Source: Nitrospira defluvii (GTDB lineage: Bacteria > Nitrospirota > Nitrospiria > Nitrospirales > Nitrospiraceae). From it: DNA of 64,000 nt. The stretch covers positions 186,001 to 250,000 of the forward strand of contig NZ_CAJNBJ010000001.1 of the NCBI RefSeq assembly GCF_905220995.1, in the 5' to 3' direction. Under the pieces are notes generated by a model that searched no databases, had not been told where the DNA came from, and saw only the letters and a list, made by a program, of their open reading frames with translations. Shown one piece after another: positions 46,370 to 55,412 of this stretch (position 1 is its first letter; each line of letters starts with the position of its first letter). The position numbers and the translations under genes were made by a program.

Positions 46370-47910
46370 TGCAGATCCTCCCGACTGCTCTCGGATGCCG
46401 CGGCGAGGGGAAACGACGCACGAATTTCGGTCCCTGCAGCAGGAGCGGACGTGATCGTGACCGTTCCACCGGCAAGTTGAACGCGTTCCTCCATCCCGGA
46501 CAACCCGACACTGGTGCCGGCTCTGGCACCCGCCCGAACCATCTCCAGATCGAACCCGATGCCATTGTCACGAATGACCAGCGTCAATTCCTGATGCGCG
46601 CGCTCCAAGCGCACTTCCACCTTGCTCGCCTGCGAGTGGCGCGCGACATTGGTCAACGCTTCCTGCGTCAGCCGGAAACAGGCGATCTCAACCTCAGGCG
46701 AGGGCCGGCTTGTCAGCGCCTCAACAGACACCAGGGCCTCCCACCCCGCGCGCTCCGCCTGCCGGCCGACGTACCATCTGAGAGCCGGGCCCAACCCCAG
46801 TTCGTCCAACAGCGATGGCCGTAAATCCAGGGCCAAACTGCGGACACGTTGCAGCACCTGCCCAAGAATCTCCAGACTATCGACGATTTGATTCTCCACC
46901 GCCTCACTGCCAGGCACCGTGCGAATTTCTCGCAAATTGAGCTTGATCGCCGTGAGCGCTTGGCCGATTTCATCGTGCAAATCACGCGCAATCGCACGGC
47001 GCTCCGACTCTTGAATTTCCATCAACCGACGGGACAGTATGCGTAATCGCTCGTTCGCCTCGCGCAATGCCGCCGTACGCTCCAGCACCCGCGCCTCCAA
47101 CTCCTCATGCGCATGCGTCAATGCTTCCTGTGTCCGCTTCTGTTCGGTAATATCCGTGTTCAATTCGAGACTGCCGCTCGGGACTCCCGATGAATCACGG
47201 AGCAACGTCCACCGGCTCGACACCGTGATGGTCCGTCCCGCGCGCGTCCGATGCACCAATTCGCCCCGCCACAACCCTGCCTGCAAGAATTCCCGCTTAA
47301 TCTCCTCCAGCGGGCACGGAAAGGTCGTGTGTAAGAATTCGTGAATATACGCACCCAACGCTTCCCCGGACGTCCATCCGTACAGCCGCACCGCGCCCTC
47401 GTTCCAATACGTAATCGTATCACTCACCAGGTCGCGCACGAGGATCGCATCGTTGGCCAAATCGAGCAACTTCGCTTGACGTTGGAGTAAGGCTTCCGCC
47501 TGCAGCTGGCCTCGACGATCCTTGACGACAAAACAATAACCCACAATGTTCCCGCGCTTGTCAGGCAGAGCACTGACAAAGAGGCGCACCGGAATCCGGC
47601 AGCCAGTACCATCGATGTACGTCCACTCCTCCTCGACCATCTGCCCCAAGCTGACCAATCCGACAATCACTCCGAACGGATCCTCGATCACCGTGCCAAC
47701 CTGAGCCACGATCGTGCGTCGCCGAGCGTCCAACTCGAGGGGGTCATGAAAAGCGGCCGGGGTGAGGTGCCCGACCACGGTCTCCGCAGTCACGCCGAGT
47801 AATCGCTCGGCAGCGTGGCTGAAACTGCTGATGATCCCGTCTGGCCTGGTGAAGATCACCGCAACCCTCGTCAACCCATCGTCACCGAATGCGATCCTGT
47901 CACTGTTCAT
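46366..47910 (-). CDS. PAS-containing NarX-type sensor histidine kinase
   Basis: A 514-residue protein without membrane segments: PAS (about residues 10-130, ISSFSHAAERLLGVTAETVVG), PAS (about 140-260, NDAILVRDLVSDTITYWNEGA), a coiled coil, then HisKA_3 with the phosphorylated His in ERRAIARDLHDEIGQALTAIKLNL. The ATPase has DNGIGFD and GLSGMEERVQLAGG. It is a cytosolic sensor paired with the NarL-type regulator that overlaps its end. Confidence 0.93.
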   Translation of the reverse strand: MNSDRIAFGDDGLTRVAVIFTRPDGIISSFSHAAERLLGVTAETVVGHLTPAAFHDPLELDARRRTIVAQVGTVIEDPFGVIVGLVSLGQMVEEEWTYIDGTGCRIPVRLFVSALPDKRGNIVGYCFVVKDRRGQLQAEALLQRQAKLLDLANDAILVRDLVSDTITYWNEGAVRLYGWTSGEALGAYIHEFLHTTFPCPLEEIKREFLQAGLWRGELVHRTRAGRTITVSSRWTLLRDSSGVPSGSLELNTDITEQKRTQEALTHAHEELEARVLERTAALREANERLRILSRRLMEIQESERRAIARDLHDEIGQALTAIKLNLREIRTVPGSEAVENQIVDSLEILGQVLQRVRSLALDLRPSLLDELGLGPALRWYVGRQAERAGWEALVSVEALTSRPSPEVEIACFRLTQEALTNVARHSQASKVEVRLERAHQELTLVIRDNGIGFDLEMVRAGARAGTSVGLSGMEERVQLAGGTVTITSAPAAGTEIRASFPLAAASESSREDLQ

Positions 47911-48081
47911 CGAGACGCCTTCGGTTCAGGAAACAGCCGCAGCCGCATGATGACCGGCCCACAGTAGAGAGATGCTTACAAGTCACCCGTGCTCCCGCCC
48001 ATCACGCACCCACACAGCGATCATACAAAGAGCGGCCATCGCCACGAGCTCATGTACCGAGGCACACACCGGGCGACGTCG

Positions 48082-48993
48082 CTAGCCCCTACCCTTGAGT
48101 CGAGCCGACTGCCTTCCGACCAGCCAGACGCCGGCGAGGATGAGAGCAATCCCCACGACTTCCCGAACGCCAATCGCCTCACCCAGTATGAGGGCCGACA
48201 AGAGCAGGGCCGACACGGGAATAAGGTTCACGAAGACGCCGGCCCGTGAGGGACCGACGCCCTGCACGCCATAGAGCCAGGCTTGCTGGCCAAGAGCGGT
48301 GGCAAAGACGATCAGATAGCCCAAGGCCAACCACCCGGAAAGCGGAACGACGCTCATACCGGTGACGAGCAGCTTTTGATCGGTCCAGAGGAGGGGAATC
48401 TGCAGCATCAGCGAGAGGAACAAGGTCGTCCAATTGACTGTCAGCGGGGTTAGACGCTCCATCACCTGCCGGCCTCCGATCGAGTAGAGCGCCCAGCTCA
48501 CCAACCCCAACAGGACCAAGATGCCGCCCAACCAGGGATTCTCTCCGCTCGGGGCATCTCCTCCGACTCCGGACACCAGCGCCACCCCCGCGAACGACAC
48601 CGCACACCCTCCCGCCACGGTTTTAAAAGGCACATCGCGGACTAACAGCGATGAGAGGAGGGCGGTGATGGCCGGACTCGCCCCGATAATCACTCCAGCG
48701 GTGGCCGCGCCGACATACCGAAGGCCGAACAGCGTCAACAGATGGTTGCCGAGCACGCCGAGACCCAGCAGCGACAGCCACTTCAGATCGCGGGCCGTCA
48801 GAGTCGTGCGCCCGCCTTCCGTCCACCACCAGAGAGGAATCAGGATCGCCAACGCGCCGAGGCCGCGCAGCAAGGAGGTCTCCACGGCCGAAAACGCGCC
48901 GAGCGCGAGTTTCTGCCCCACAATCGAGCCTCCCCATACCAGGGCGGACGTGGTCAAGGCGGCATAGGCGGCAGGGGCTGACGGTCTGTCCAT
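48082..48993 (-). CDS. EamA (DMT) family transporter
   Basis: About 303 residues from the ATG at 48993 (AAGGGAGAA upstream); a further in-frame ATG lies at 49029. Ten hydrophobic segments form two EamA repeats (AALTTSALVWGGSIVGQKLALG...FGLRYVGAATAGVIIGASP; LGGILVLLGLVSWALYSIGG...GVGPSRAGVFVNLIPVSALL). DMT carriers export metabolites or amino acids; the substrate is unknown. Confidence 0.9.
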   Translation of the reverse strand: MDRPSAPAAYAALTTSALVWGGSIVGQKLALGAFSAVETSLLRGLGALAILIPLWWWTEGGRTTLTARDLKWLSLLGLGVLGNHLLTLFGLRYVGAATAGVIIGASPAITALLSSLLVRDVPFKTVAGGCAVSFAGVALVSGVGGDAPSGENPWLGGILVLLGLVSWALYSIGGRQVMERLTPLTVNWTTLFLSLMLQIPLLWTDQKLLVTGMSVVPLSGWLALGYLIVFATALGQQAWLYGVQGVGPSRAGVFVNLIPVSALLLSALILGEAIGVREVVGIALILAGVWLVGRQSARLKGRG

Positions 48994-49038
48994 CCGTTCA
49001 CGTTCTCCCTTCACTCTGGTGTGCGACACACCGGATGG

Positions 49039-49698
49039 TTAAGACGGCTCGCGTGACGGTTTCGGGGAAATGACCCACACTCCATCGCGAATAGTGGCCA
49101 GCACCGCCGTCACGCGCGAATCAGCCGCCACGACTCGGTTGAGTTCCTGAATGGCCGCGGTGCGATCGTCCGGCGGCGGATTCAGCAGGACATCGCCGTC
49201 CCACAATACATTGTCGATCAAGATCACGCCGCGCGGGGACAGCAACTCCATCGCCCGACGGTAATAATTCACGTAGTTGATCTTGTCTGCATCAATAAAG
49301 ATCACCTCAAAGGGGCCGGTCAGATTCGCCATCGTCTCCAGCGCCGGACCCATCCGAATGTCAATTTTCCCTCCATGCGGCGACTGGGCAAAGAATCGGC
49401 GAGCGACGGCGGCGGATTCTTCATCCACCTCGCACGTCATCACCCGTCCCTGGTCGGGCAAGGCTTCCGCAAAACACAGGGCGCTATACCCCGTAAACAT
49501 CCCAATTTCCAGCACGCGCTGGGCCTGAACGAGGCGAGTCATCATGGACAGAAATGCGCCTTCCAGCGGCCCCACCAGCATCCGCGCAAACTCCATGGTC
49601 CGCTCGGTTTCCTCTCGCAAATTCCGGCGGACCGGAGTTTCCGGCAAGGAACAGGCCGCGGCATAGGCTTCGATATCGGGCAGGACCAGATCAGCCAT
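49039..49698 (-). CDS. CCoAOMT-type SAM-dependent O-methyltransferase
   Basis: A 219-residue protein from the ATG at 49698; the frame extends to 49842 without similarity. The SAM loop is RVLEIGMFTGYSALCFAEAL, the metal-binding aspartates lie in VIFIDADKINYVNYY, and LIDNVLWDGDVL follows. It belongs to the cation-dependent catechol-type methyltransferases. It faces away from the divergent carboxypeptidase gene. Substrate unknown. Confidence 0.92.
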   Translation of the reverse strand: MADLVLPDIEAYAAACSLPETPVRRNLREETERTMEFARMLVGPLEGAFLSMMTRLVQAQRVLEIGMFTGYSALCFAEALPDQGRVMTCEVDEESAAVARRFFAQSPHGGKIDIRMGPALETMANLTGPFEVIFIDADKINYVNYYRRAMELLSPRGVILIDNVLWDGDVLLNPPPDDRTAAIQELNRVVAADSRVTAVLATIRDGVWVISPKPSREPS

Positions 49699-49783
49699 GA
49701 GTTTCACTCCACTAGAGACTTGTGCGACAATTCGCACCGGTCGCGAATCATACCACGGACATCCCAGCACAAGAGGCCAGCAC

Positions 49784-51304
49784 GTGAAGACATTGGCAAC
49801 ATTGGAACCATTGACGGACCGTCTCCTCGAAATCCGGCGCATTCAGAGCGCAGCGTCGGTCCTCTCTTGGGACCAGGAAACCTATATGCCGGCCGGGGGC
49901 GGCGCGGCACGGGCCGAACAGATCGCCGCGTTGGAAGGACTCGCGCATGAGAAACTCGTATCCCGCGAAATCGAGACGCTATTGACCGATTGGGTCGACC
50001 CAGCGACGGGCCAGGCCACCGAAGGGTGGGATGAGCCATCACGTTCTTTGCTCCGTGAAACCTGGCGAGATTTCAGTCGAGCCAAGAAGCTTCCCTCTGC
50101 CTTTGTGGTCCGCCTGAGCCGCGAATGCTCCCTGGCGCAGCAGGCCTGGGTGACGGCACGGGAGGAAAGTCGTTTCTCAAAATTCTTCCCCTCGCTCAGA
50201 ACCATCATCGACCTCAAGCGCGAGGAAGCCCAATACCTCGGCTATCGGGACTCCCCGTATGACGCACTCCTGGACACCTATGAGCCAGGCGCGACAATTG
50301 CGCATCTTGCGCCGATGTTTCGCGAACTACGCGAACGGCTCGTCCCGCTGCTCAAAAAGGTGCAAGGCAGCGGAGTGACCATCGACGACAGCTGTTTACA
50401 CCAACGCTTTGATCAAGCCAAGCAAATGGAATTCGGTCGCCTCGTGCTCGTGGCCATGGGGTATGATTTCGAGCGCGGCCGCCTCGACCTTTCCGCCCAC
50501 CCCTTCACGACCTCGTTTCACCCAACCGATGTCCGCGTCACGACCCGTGTCTTCGAAACGGATTTGCCCTCGTGCCTGTTCAGCTGCATCCACGAAGGCG
50601 GTCACGGCCTGTATGATCAAGGGCTCGACCCTCGATATTACGGCTCGCCTCTCGGCGAGTCCGTGTCACTGGGTTTCCACGAGAGTCAGTCTCGTCTGTG
50701 GGAGAACTGCGTGGGCCGATCGCGCGCCTTTTGGCGCTGCTTTTACCCGATCCTCCAACACACATTTCCTGAACAGCTGGCCACCGTCCCGCTCGATCAC
50801 TTCTATGCCGCGATCAACCGGGCCGCGCCCTCCCTCATTCGCGTCGAGGCCGACGAGTTAACTTATAACCTCCACATCATGCTGCGCGTGGAAATTGAGC
50901 AGGCGCTGATTGAAAATCGCATCCAACCGGATGACTTACCGGGACTCTGGAACGACAAAATGCAGTCGTACCTCGGAATCGTTCCGCAACGGGATGCCGA
51001 CGGCGTGCTCCAGGATGTGCATTGGTCGATGGGGGCATTCGGCTACTTTCCGACCTATACGTTGGGCAACCTCTATTCAGTCCAATTCTTCGAGCAGGCC
51101 AACCTGGAACTGCCCCAGTTGGAAGAAGACATCGCGGCCGGGCAACTCGTTCCGCTCCGGCGATGGCTGGAACAAAAGATTCACCGCTGGGGACGTATGT
51201 TCACGCCTGACCACCTCGCCCGGCGAGTCACCGGCAACGGGGTGAGTCCCGAGCCATTCCTGCGCTATCTAGAAAAGAAGTACGGCCAACTGTATCAACT
51301 CTAG
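49784..51304 (+). CDS. M32 family carboxypeptidase (Taq type)
   Basis: A 506-residue cytosolic metallocarboxypeptidase from a GTG at 49784 with AGAGG upstream; the frame is open to 49697 but this start gives the usual family length. Motifs are SAASVLSWDQETYMPAGG, DVRVTTRVFE (M32-type DxRxTT) and the zinc site HEGGHGLYDQGLD, followed by ESQSRLWEN. It releases C-terminal amino acids from peptides. Confidence 0.93.
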   Translation: MKTLATLEPLTDRLLEIRRIQSAASVLSWDQETYMPAGGGAARAEQIAALEGLAHEKLVSREIETLLTDWVDPATGQATEGWDEPSRSLLRETWRDFSRAKKLPSAFVVRLSRECSLAQQAWVTAREESRFSKFFPSLRTIIDLKREEAQYLGYRDSPYDALLDTYEPGATIAHLAPMFRELRERLVPLLKKVQGSGVTIDDSCLHQRFDQAKQMEFGRLVLVAMGYDFERGRLDLSAHPFTTSFHPTDVRVTTRVFETDLPSCLFSCIHEGGHGLYDQGLDPRYYGSPLGESVSLGFHESQSRLWENCVGRSRAFWRCFYPILQHTFPEQLATVPLDHFYAAINRAAPSLIRVEADELTYNLHIMLRVEIEQALIENRIQPDDLPGLWNDKMQSYLGIVPQRDADGVLQDVHWSMGAFGYFPTYTLGNLYSVQFFEQANLELPQLEEDIAAGQLVPLRRWLEQKIHRWGRMFTPDHLARRVTGNGVSPEPFLRYLEKKYGQLYQL

Positions 51305-51779
51305 GCTTTCCAGCCTTCCCTCGCGTTCATGCCTTGGCCTTGAGCCAACCTTCCCGGCCGCGTGAACCGCGCCCCCGCAAAATACCTAGGGCCATAACAG
51401 GATACTTCAGATCTAGGGAGACCTTCGAGAACCATGTTAATTCTCATTGGGATACATCAACGCACCAGATCCTAAGTGCTGACCCTGCTCCAGGGAGTGA
51501 ATCGGCTGAGCACGTGGGCGAAGGAATCGCACGAATGGCCTGGATCTTCCGCAGACGCTGGAAGTCTCCAACGAATCCATGGCCTCACCGTCGATGTCCA
51601 TGAGAGGCTGCCACGACTAGACGACATGACGGGGCATGACGACGTGATCAATCCGTCCTTCGATCCGACGCGACAGTCCCTCACTGTACGACCGATTCCC
51701 TGGCTAGGCTCGCTCGACAAAAGCCCCAGTGCAGCCGCACGGCCGGGCGCCGCAACGCACCGTGAGGGACATAATTGCC
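51305..51779. other. Gene-free stretch before the orphan response regulator
   Basis: About 475 bp. A plus frame from 51476 is open for 111 codons but lacks an RBS and recognisable sequence. No clear promoter or terminator seen. Confidence 0.4.
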
Positions 51780-52469
51780 GTGAATGTATTGGACGAATCG
51801 CCGACCGTTAAAAGCACTCTCAAGATTCTCCTCGCAGACGACCACGCACTCCTCAGACGTGGCCTCAAAGAGTTCCTGCAAGACTTTCTGGCAGAAGACG
51901 GGCAAACACCGTACATCGCCGAAACAGGATCCGCTCAACATGCGATTGAGCAGATTCGCGCGGCCGCCTGGGACCTCGTCATTCTGGACTTGAACCTGCC
52001 CGACATGCCAGGCCTCGAGGTCTTGCGCATACTCAAGTCTGTGCAACCAGCCCTGCCGGTGCTGGTTGTCAGCATCTACTCCGAAGAACATTACGCGACG
52101 CGTGCCGTTCGAGCCGGTGCCCTCGGCTACCTGACGAAGGAAACAGGCCCAGAGGAACTCCGCGCGGCGGTTTCGCGCATTCTGCGCGGCGGCAGCTATG
52201 CCCCATCTTCCCAGATCGACCCGCAACAGCAAGATGCACTCTCCACCAGACCCGTTACGTACACGGACAGGCTGCCGGCCGGACTGTCGGATCGAGAAAT
52301 AGAAGTCCTTCAGTGGATCGCCCAGGGTCGCCGCTTGACGGAAATCGCCGAACACTTGAACTTGAGCATCAAGACCGTGAGCACGTACCGCTCGCGCCTC
52401 CTCATCAAGCTCGGCATGAGGACGACCGCTGAATTGATCCGATACGCCCTGGACCAACAATTGGTCTGA
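51780..52469 (+). CDS. Orphan NarL/FixJ-type response regulator
   Basis: A 229-residue regulator from a GTG at 51780 with GAGGG upstream; the frame is open to 51729. The receiver starts TLKILLADDHALLRRGLKEF, its phosphoacceptor lies in WDLVILDLNLPDMPGLEV, and the Lys is in GYLTKETG. The LuxR HTH is LSDREIEVLQWIAQGRRLTE followed by IAEHLNLSIKTVSTYRSRLL. No kinase gene is adjacent; the next gene encodes a pseudo-receiver. Confidence 0.93.
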   Translation: MNVLDESPTVKSTLKILLADDHALLRRGLKEFLQDFLAEDGQTPYIAETGSAQHAIEQIRAAAWDLVILDLNLPDMPGLEVLRILKSVQPALPVLVVSIYSEEHYATRAVRAGALGYLTKETGPEELRAAVSRILRGGSYAPSSQIDPQQQDALSTRPVTYTDRLPAGLSDREIEVLQWIAQGRRLTEIAEHLNLSIKTVSTYRSRLLIKLGMRTTAELIRYALDQQLV

Positions 52470-52603
52470 ATGCATCGGAGATTCGAAAGGAGGCCCACCT
52501 TCACGCCCTCACACTCACGCACCAGGGACGTCTCCTGCGATGCCGCCACAGGCCCTGACAAGCCAGCACCGCGCTCTCCATCACCTCTTCGCGTTGGGGG
52601 ACT

Positions 52604-53029
52604 ATGGCCAATATCCTGATCATCAATGCCGACGCAAATCTCAGACGGCTGATCAAGCTGGCCCTACCTGGGATGGAACACTTCGTTCAGTACAGCGCCA
52701 GCCGGCAGGCCGCCTTTTCGCACCCCTCCTCCTCCACCATGGACCTGGTCATTGCTCGACTGGTCGCTGATGACGATCAAGGGCCGGAAGGCCTGGTTGA
52801 GCTTCGAAAAGCATTTCCCGCCGCCCGGCTGATCATCACCGCAGCGCTTCACGACCCGGCCTTGGAGGGCGAGAAATTCCAGCGCGTCGTGCGCGAACTG
52901 CATATTGAATATTGTTTACTTGAGCCGATCGACACCGGAGCCATGCTGCATACGATTCAGGCAGCACTCGCCCTCCCGAAACGACCCGAATCTGGACCAC
53001 CTGCCGGGAGAGCAGCCACCGGGGCTTAA
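52604..53029 (+). CDS. Pseudo-receiver domain protein
   Basis: A 141-residue single domain: ANILIINADANLRRLIKLAL, MDLVIARLVADDDQGPEGLVEL, AARLIITAALHDP. It follows the receiver fold, but the phosphoacceptor position in the third strand is not a clear Asp (DLVIARLV) and the late Lys is missing. It starts 134 bp after the orphan NarL-type gene and could modulate it or bind another partner. Confidence 0.65.
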   Translation: MANILIINADANLRRLIKLALPGMEHFVQYSASRQAAFSHPSSSTMDLVIARLVADDDQGPEGLVELRKAFPAARLIITAALHDPALEGEKFQRVVRELHIEYCLLEPIDTGAMLHTIQAALALPKRPESGPPAGRAATGA

Positions 53030-53121
53030 CACTCATCTCGACGGAAGGGGTAACGGTCAATCGCGGCGTGGCACTCAGGGGAACGATCCCGGTCCCCTGA
53101 TCACAGACAGGATCAGGGCGT

Positions 53122-53694
53122 TCAATATCCCATCGCCACATTCAGCTTGGCTAATTGATTTGCGGGCAGGAGAAACTCCGACGCCACTTCGATTCTGGCC
53201 GGGACCAGCAGCGTGGTGTGAAAGACGATATCGCGAATGGGAATTTTGAACTCCGGCTGTTGAGGGGTGCTCAACTCAACCGATTCGACTGATTGCGTAA
53301 TGGCCGTCACATCCTGCGGCCCGTACGTCGAGATCACGGCCTGGATAAGGTCCCGAACCTTTTCATTGACCTCATTGCCGTCAATCCCCTTCATCAACAG
53401 CGGGAGCACCTCGTCACGCACGTGATCTGATGGACTGAAATTTTCGATCCGCTCTTTCCGACGAAGCGAGGTCAAATCGTTATCCAAGTCGCGACTGAAC
53501 GCCCCATACGCAAACCGGACGAATTCGAAGTGTAATCCCTTGATGCCTTTACCGAACAGCTGCAATTCGCAGAGAAAACAGAGCTGTTGAAGTTTCACGT
53601 CGCTCAAGAGCCCATAGGGTTCAGCCAGCGACAAGACATAGAGTAGCAAGGCCCGGTCAACGGTCATCTCGTGAGGCTTTCGCACGGATCGCAT
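53122..53694 (-). CDS. Panacea/SocA-like (DUF4065-type) protein
   Basis: A 190-residue protein whose first about 90 residues match the Panacea/SocA antitoxin domain pattern (LLLYVLSLAEPYGLLSDVKLQQLCFLCELQLFGKGI, FEFVRFAYGAFSRDLDNDLTSL). Such domains neutralise diverse toxins or act as adaptors to proteases. No toxin-like gene lies beside it, so it is either orphaned or a housekeeping adaptor. An ATG at 53667 is an alternative start. Confidence 0.7.
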   Translation of the reverse strand: MRSVRKPHEMTVDRALLLYVLSLAEPYGLLSDVKLQQLCFLCELQLFGKGIKGLHFEFVRFAYGAFSRDLDNDLTSLRRKERIENFSPSDHVRDEVLPLLMKGIDGNEVNEKVRDLIQAVISTYGPQDVTAITQSVESVELSTPQQPEFKIPIRDIVFHTTLLVPARIEVASEFLLPANQLAKLNVAMGY

Positions 53695-53780
53695 CTCCTC
53701 TGCATGAACGACAACGGGGTGGACTATAAACAGGCCCCTTTGGATTCGTCAATCGATGATCCTGAAGTCGCGTCCCCCTC

Positions 53781-53810
53781 TTGACCCATTCACCCACTTT
53801 CGTTTTTAAT
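53781..53810 (+). promoter_or_regulatory. Promoter of fur
   Basis: TTGACC at 53781-53786 and TTTAAT at 53805-53810 with an 18-bp spacer (5/6 and 5/6), 28 bp upstream of the fur ATG. Confidence 0.6.
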
Positions 53811-53838
53811 GGGCCTCTTTCAAGCCTGACCACACACG

Positions 53839-54270
53839 ATGAGCAAAAGCCTTAAAGAAATGGACGTGCTTCGTCAGCATCTGGCGAAGCATCAATTGAA
53901 ACTGACTCGCCAGCGAGAACTGATCCTGACGGCGTTCCTTCGACAGGAGCACGTGACGGCCGAGACAATGTATCATCAGCTTGCGAAGAAAGATCCTCAT
54001 CTGGGGCTCGCGACGATCTACCGCACGCTGAACCTCTTTTGCGAGGCTGGGATTGCCCAGGCTCGCCACTTCGGCACCCAGACGCAATACGACAACATCT
54101 CCCATAAAGGCCATCACGACCATCTCATCTGCACCGGCTGTGGCACGATCGTCGAGTTTGAGAACTGCGAGATCGAGCGGCTGCAGGAGGAGGTCGCGAC
54201 AAAAAACGGCTTTGTGATCCAAACTCACCGCCTGGAACTCTACGGGCTCTGCCCGCGTTGCCGCCATTGA
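53839..54270 (+). CDS. fur: Fur-family ferric uptake regulator
   Basis: A 143-residue regulator. The winged-helix recognition region is TRQRELILTAFLRQEHVTAE...HLGLATIYRTLNLFCEAGI, followed by the metal-binding HKGHHDHLICTGCGTIVEFE and a structural zinc pair in LCPRCRH. It would repress iron-uptake genes when Fe2+ is high. It lies directly upstream of the fbp ferric transporter genes, and a strong Fur-box-like site at 61376 supports an iron role. Confidence 0.92.
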   Translation: MSKSLKEMDVLRQHLAKHQLKLTRQRELILTAFLRQEHVTAETMYHQLAKKDPHLGLATIYRTLNLFCEAGIAQARHFGTQTQYDNISHKGHHDHLICTGCGTIVEFENCEIERLQEEVATKNGFVIQTHRLELYGLCPRCRH

Positions 54271-54366
54271 CGGATTGCCGTCTCATCCAGTATCCTCTTG
54301 AGACGGCTTATCAATTTCAACTAGAGCGCCCGTCACGGGCCGTCTTTACACGTGGAGGCATGCCGC

Positions 54367-55398
54367 ATGGCTACATCCCCTCGTACCATCCTTGCGCTGG
54401 CCCTGATCCTCGGCAGCCTATTCTGCTCGCAATTGGCCACGGCCCCCGCAGCCGCGGCAGACAAACTCGTCGTCTATTCGGGTCGAGCCGAACGTCTAAT
54501 CAAGCCGGTGCTGGACGAATTTCAATCGAAAAGCGGGATTCAGATTGAACTCCTTTCATCCGGGACAACCGAACTGGTCAACCGGCTGCAGGCTGAGGGC
54601 GACTACAGCCCGGCCGACGTGTTTCTTACCAACGATGCCGGCAGTCTTGAACATGCCCGGGAACTGAAGCTCCTCAGGCCCATGAACATGCGTGAAGTCG
54701 AACGGGCCATTCCTCCACAATTCCGTGCGAGCGACAACAGCTGGATCGGCCTGTCGGGTCGATTCTGGATCGTCGTCTACAACAAGAACATGGTCAAGCC
54801 CGAGCAGGTCACCTCACTGCTCGATCTGGCCCAGCCGCAATGGAAAGACAAAATCGCCATTCCCAACTCAGGCAGCGAGTACCTTCAAGCCGGCGTCTCC
54901 GTCATCAAGGCCACGTTCGGCGATGACCGCACGAGGCAATTCCTGCAGGGGCTCAAGGCCAACGCCGGAACACAGGTGTATCAGAAAAGCTCGCAAATCG
55001 TGGAGGCCGTCGCCAAAGGCCAGGTCGCACTCGGGATCGTGAACCACTACTACATCTACCGACATCTGGCCGCCCAGCCAGCCGCCCCTATTGCCGCCAT
55101 CATGACCGATCAACAGGAGGGCGGCATGGGTGCCATCATGAATGTGACCGGAATCGGGATCACGCGGACGTCGAAACACGTGGAGAGCGCCAAACTCTTG
55201 GTAGAATTCCTGGTGGCCCAAGCCGGGCAAAAGCTGTTTGCAGACCTCGACAAAGAATACCCCTTGCATCCGGAGGTCAAGGCCGACCCGGCACTCGTCG
55301 ACCGGCACAGCTTCCGCGCAGCGCTCGTTCCACTGGCTCGGCTGGCGGAACTGCGCGAGAGCACACTCACGCTGATCGAACAAGTCGGCCTTCGCTGA
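54367..55398 (+). CDS. fbpA: Fe(III) ABC transporter substrate-binding protein
   Basis: A 343-residue periplasmic protein from the ATG at 54367 (GGAGG 9 bp upstream). A signal peptide ending ATAPAAAA precedes KLVVYSGRAERLIKPVLDEFQSKSGIQIELLSSGT, the FbpA/FutA start. The tyrosine-rich C-terminal lobe includes GIVNHYYIYRHL, whose adjacent Tyr residues are the usual ferric ligands. It delivers Fe(III) to the permease encoded next. Confidence 0.93.
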   Translation: MATSPRTILALALILGSLFCSQLATAPAAAADKLVVYSGRAERLIKPVLDEFQSKSGIQIELLSSGTTELVNRLQAEGDYSPADVFLTNDAGSLEHARELKLLRPMNMREVERAIPPQFRASDNSWIGLSGRFWIVVYNKNMVKPEQVTSLLDLAQPQWKDKIAIPNSGSEYLQAGVSVIKATFGDDRTRQFLQGLKANAGTQVYQKSSQIVEAVAKGQVALGIVNHYYIYRHLAAQPAAPIAAIMTDQQEGGMGAIMNVTGIGITRTSKHVESAKLLVEFLVAQAGQKLFADLDKEYPLHPEVKADPALVDRHSFRAALVPLARLAELRESTLTLIEQVGLR

Positions 55399-55412
55399 GC
55401 TGTTGGCCGCGC

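Noticed and set aside
51476-51811. 111-codon plus-strand frame before the orphan regulator
   Set aside because: No RBS, no recognisable domain, and it overlaps the regulator start.
54271-54366. Fur box upstream of fbpA
   Set aside because: Only scattered ATTATC-like matches; nothing approaching the 15/19 match found at 61376.
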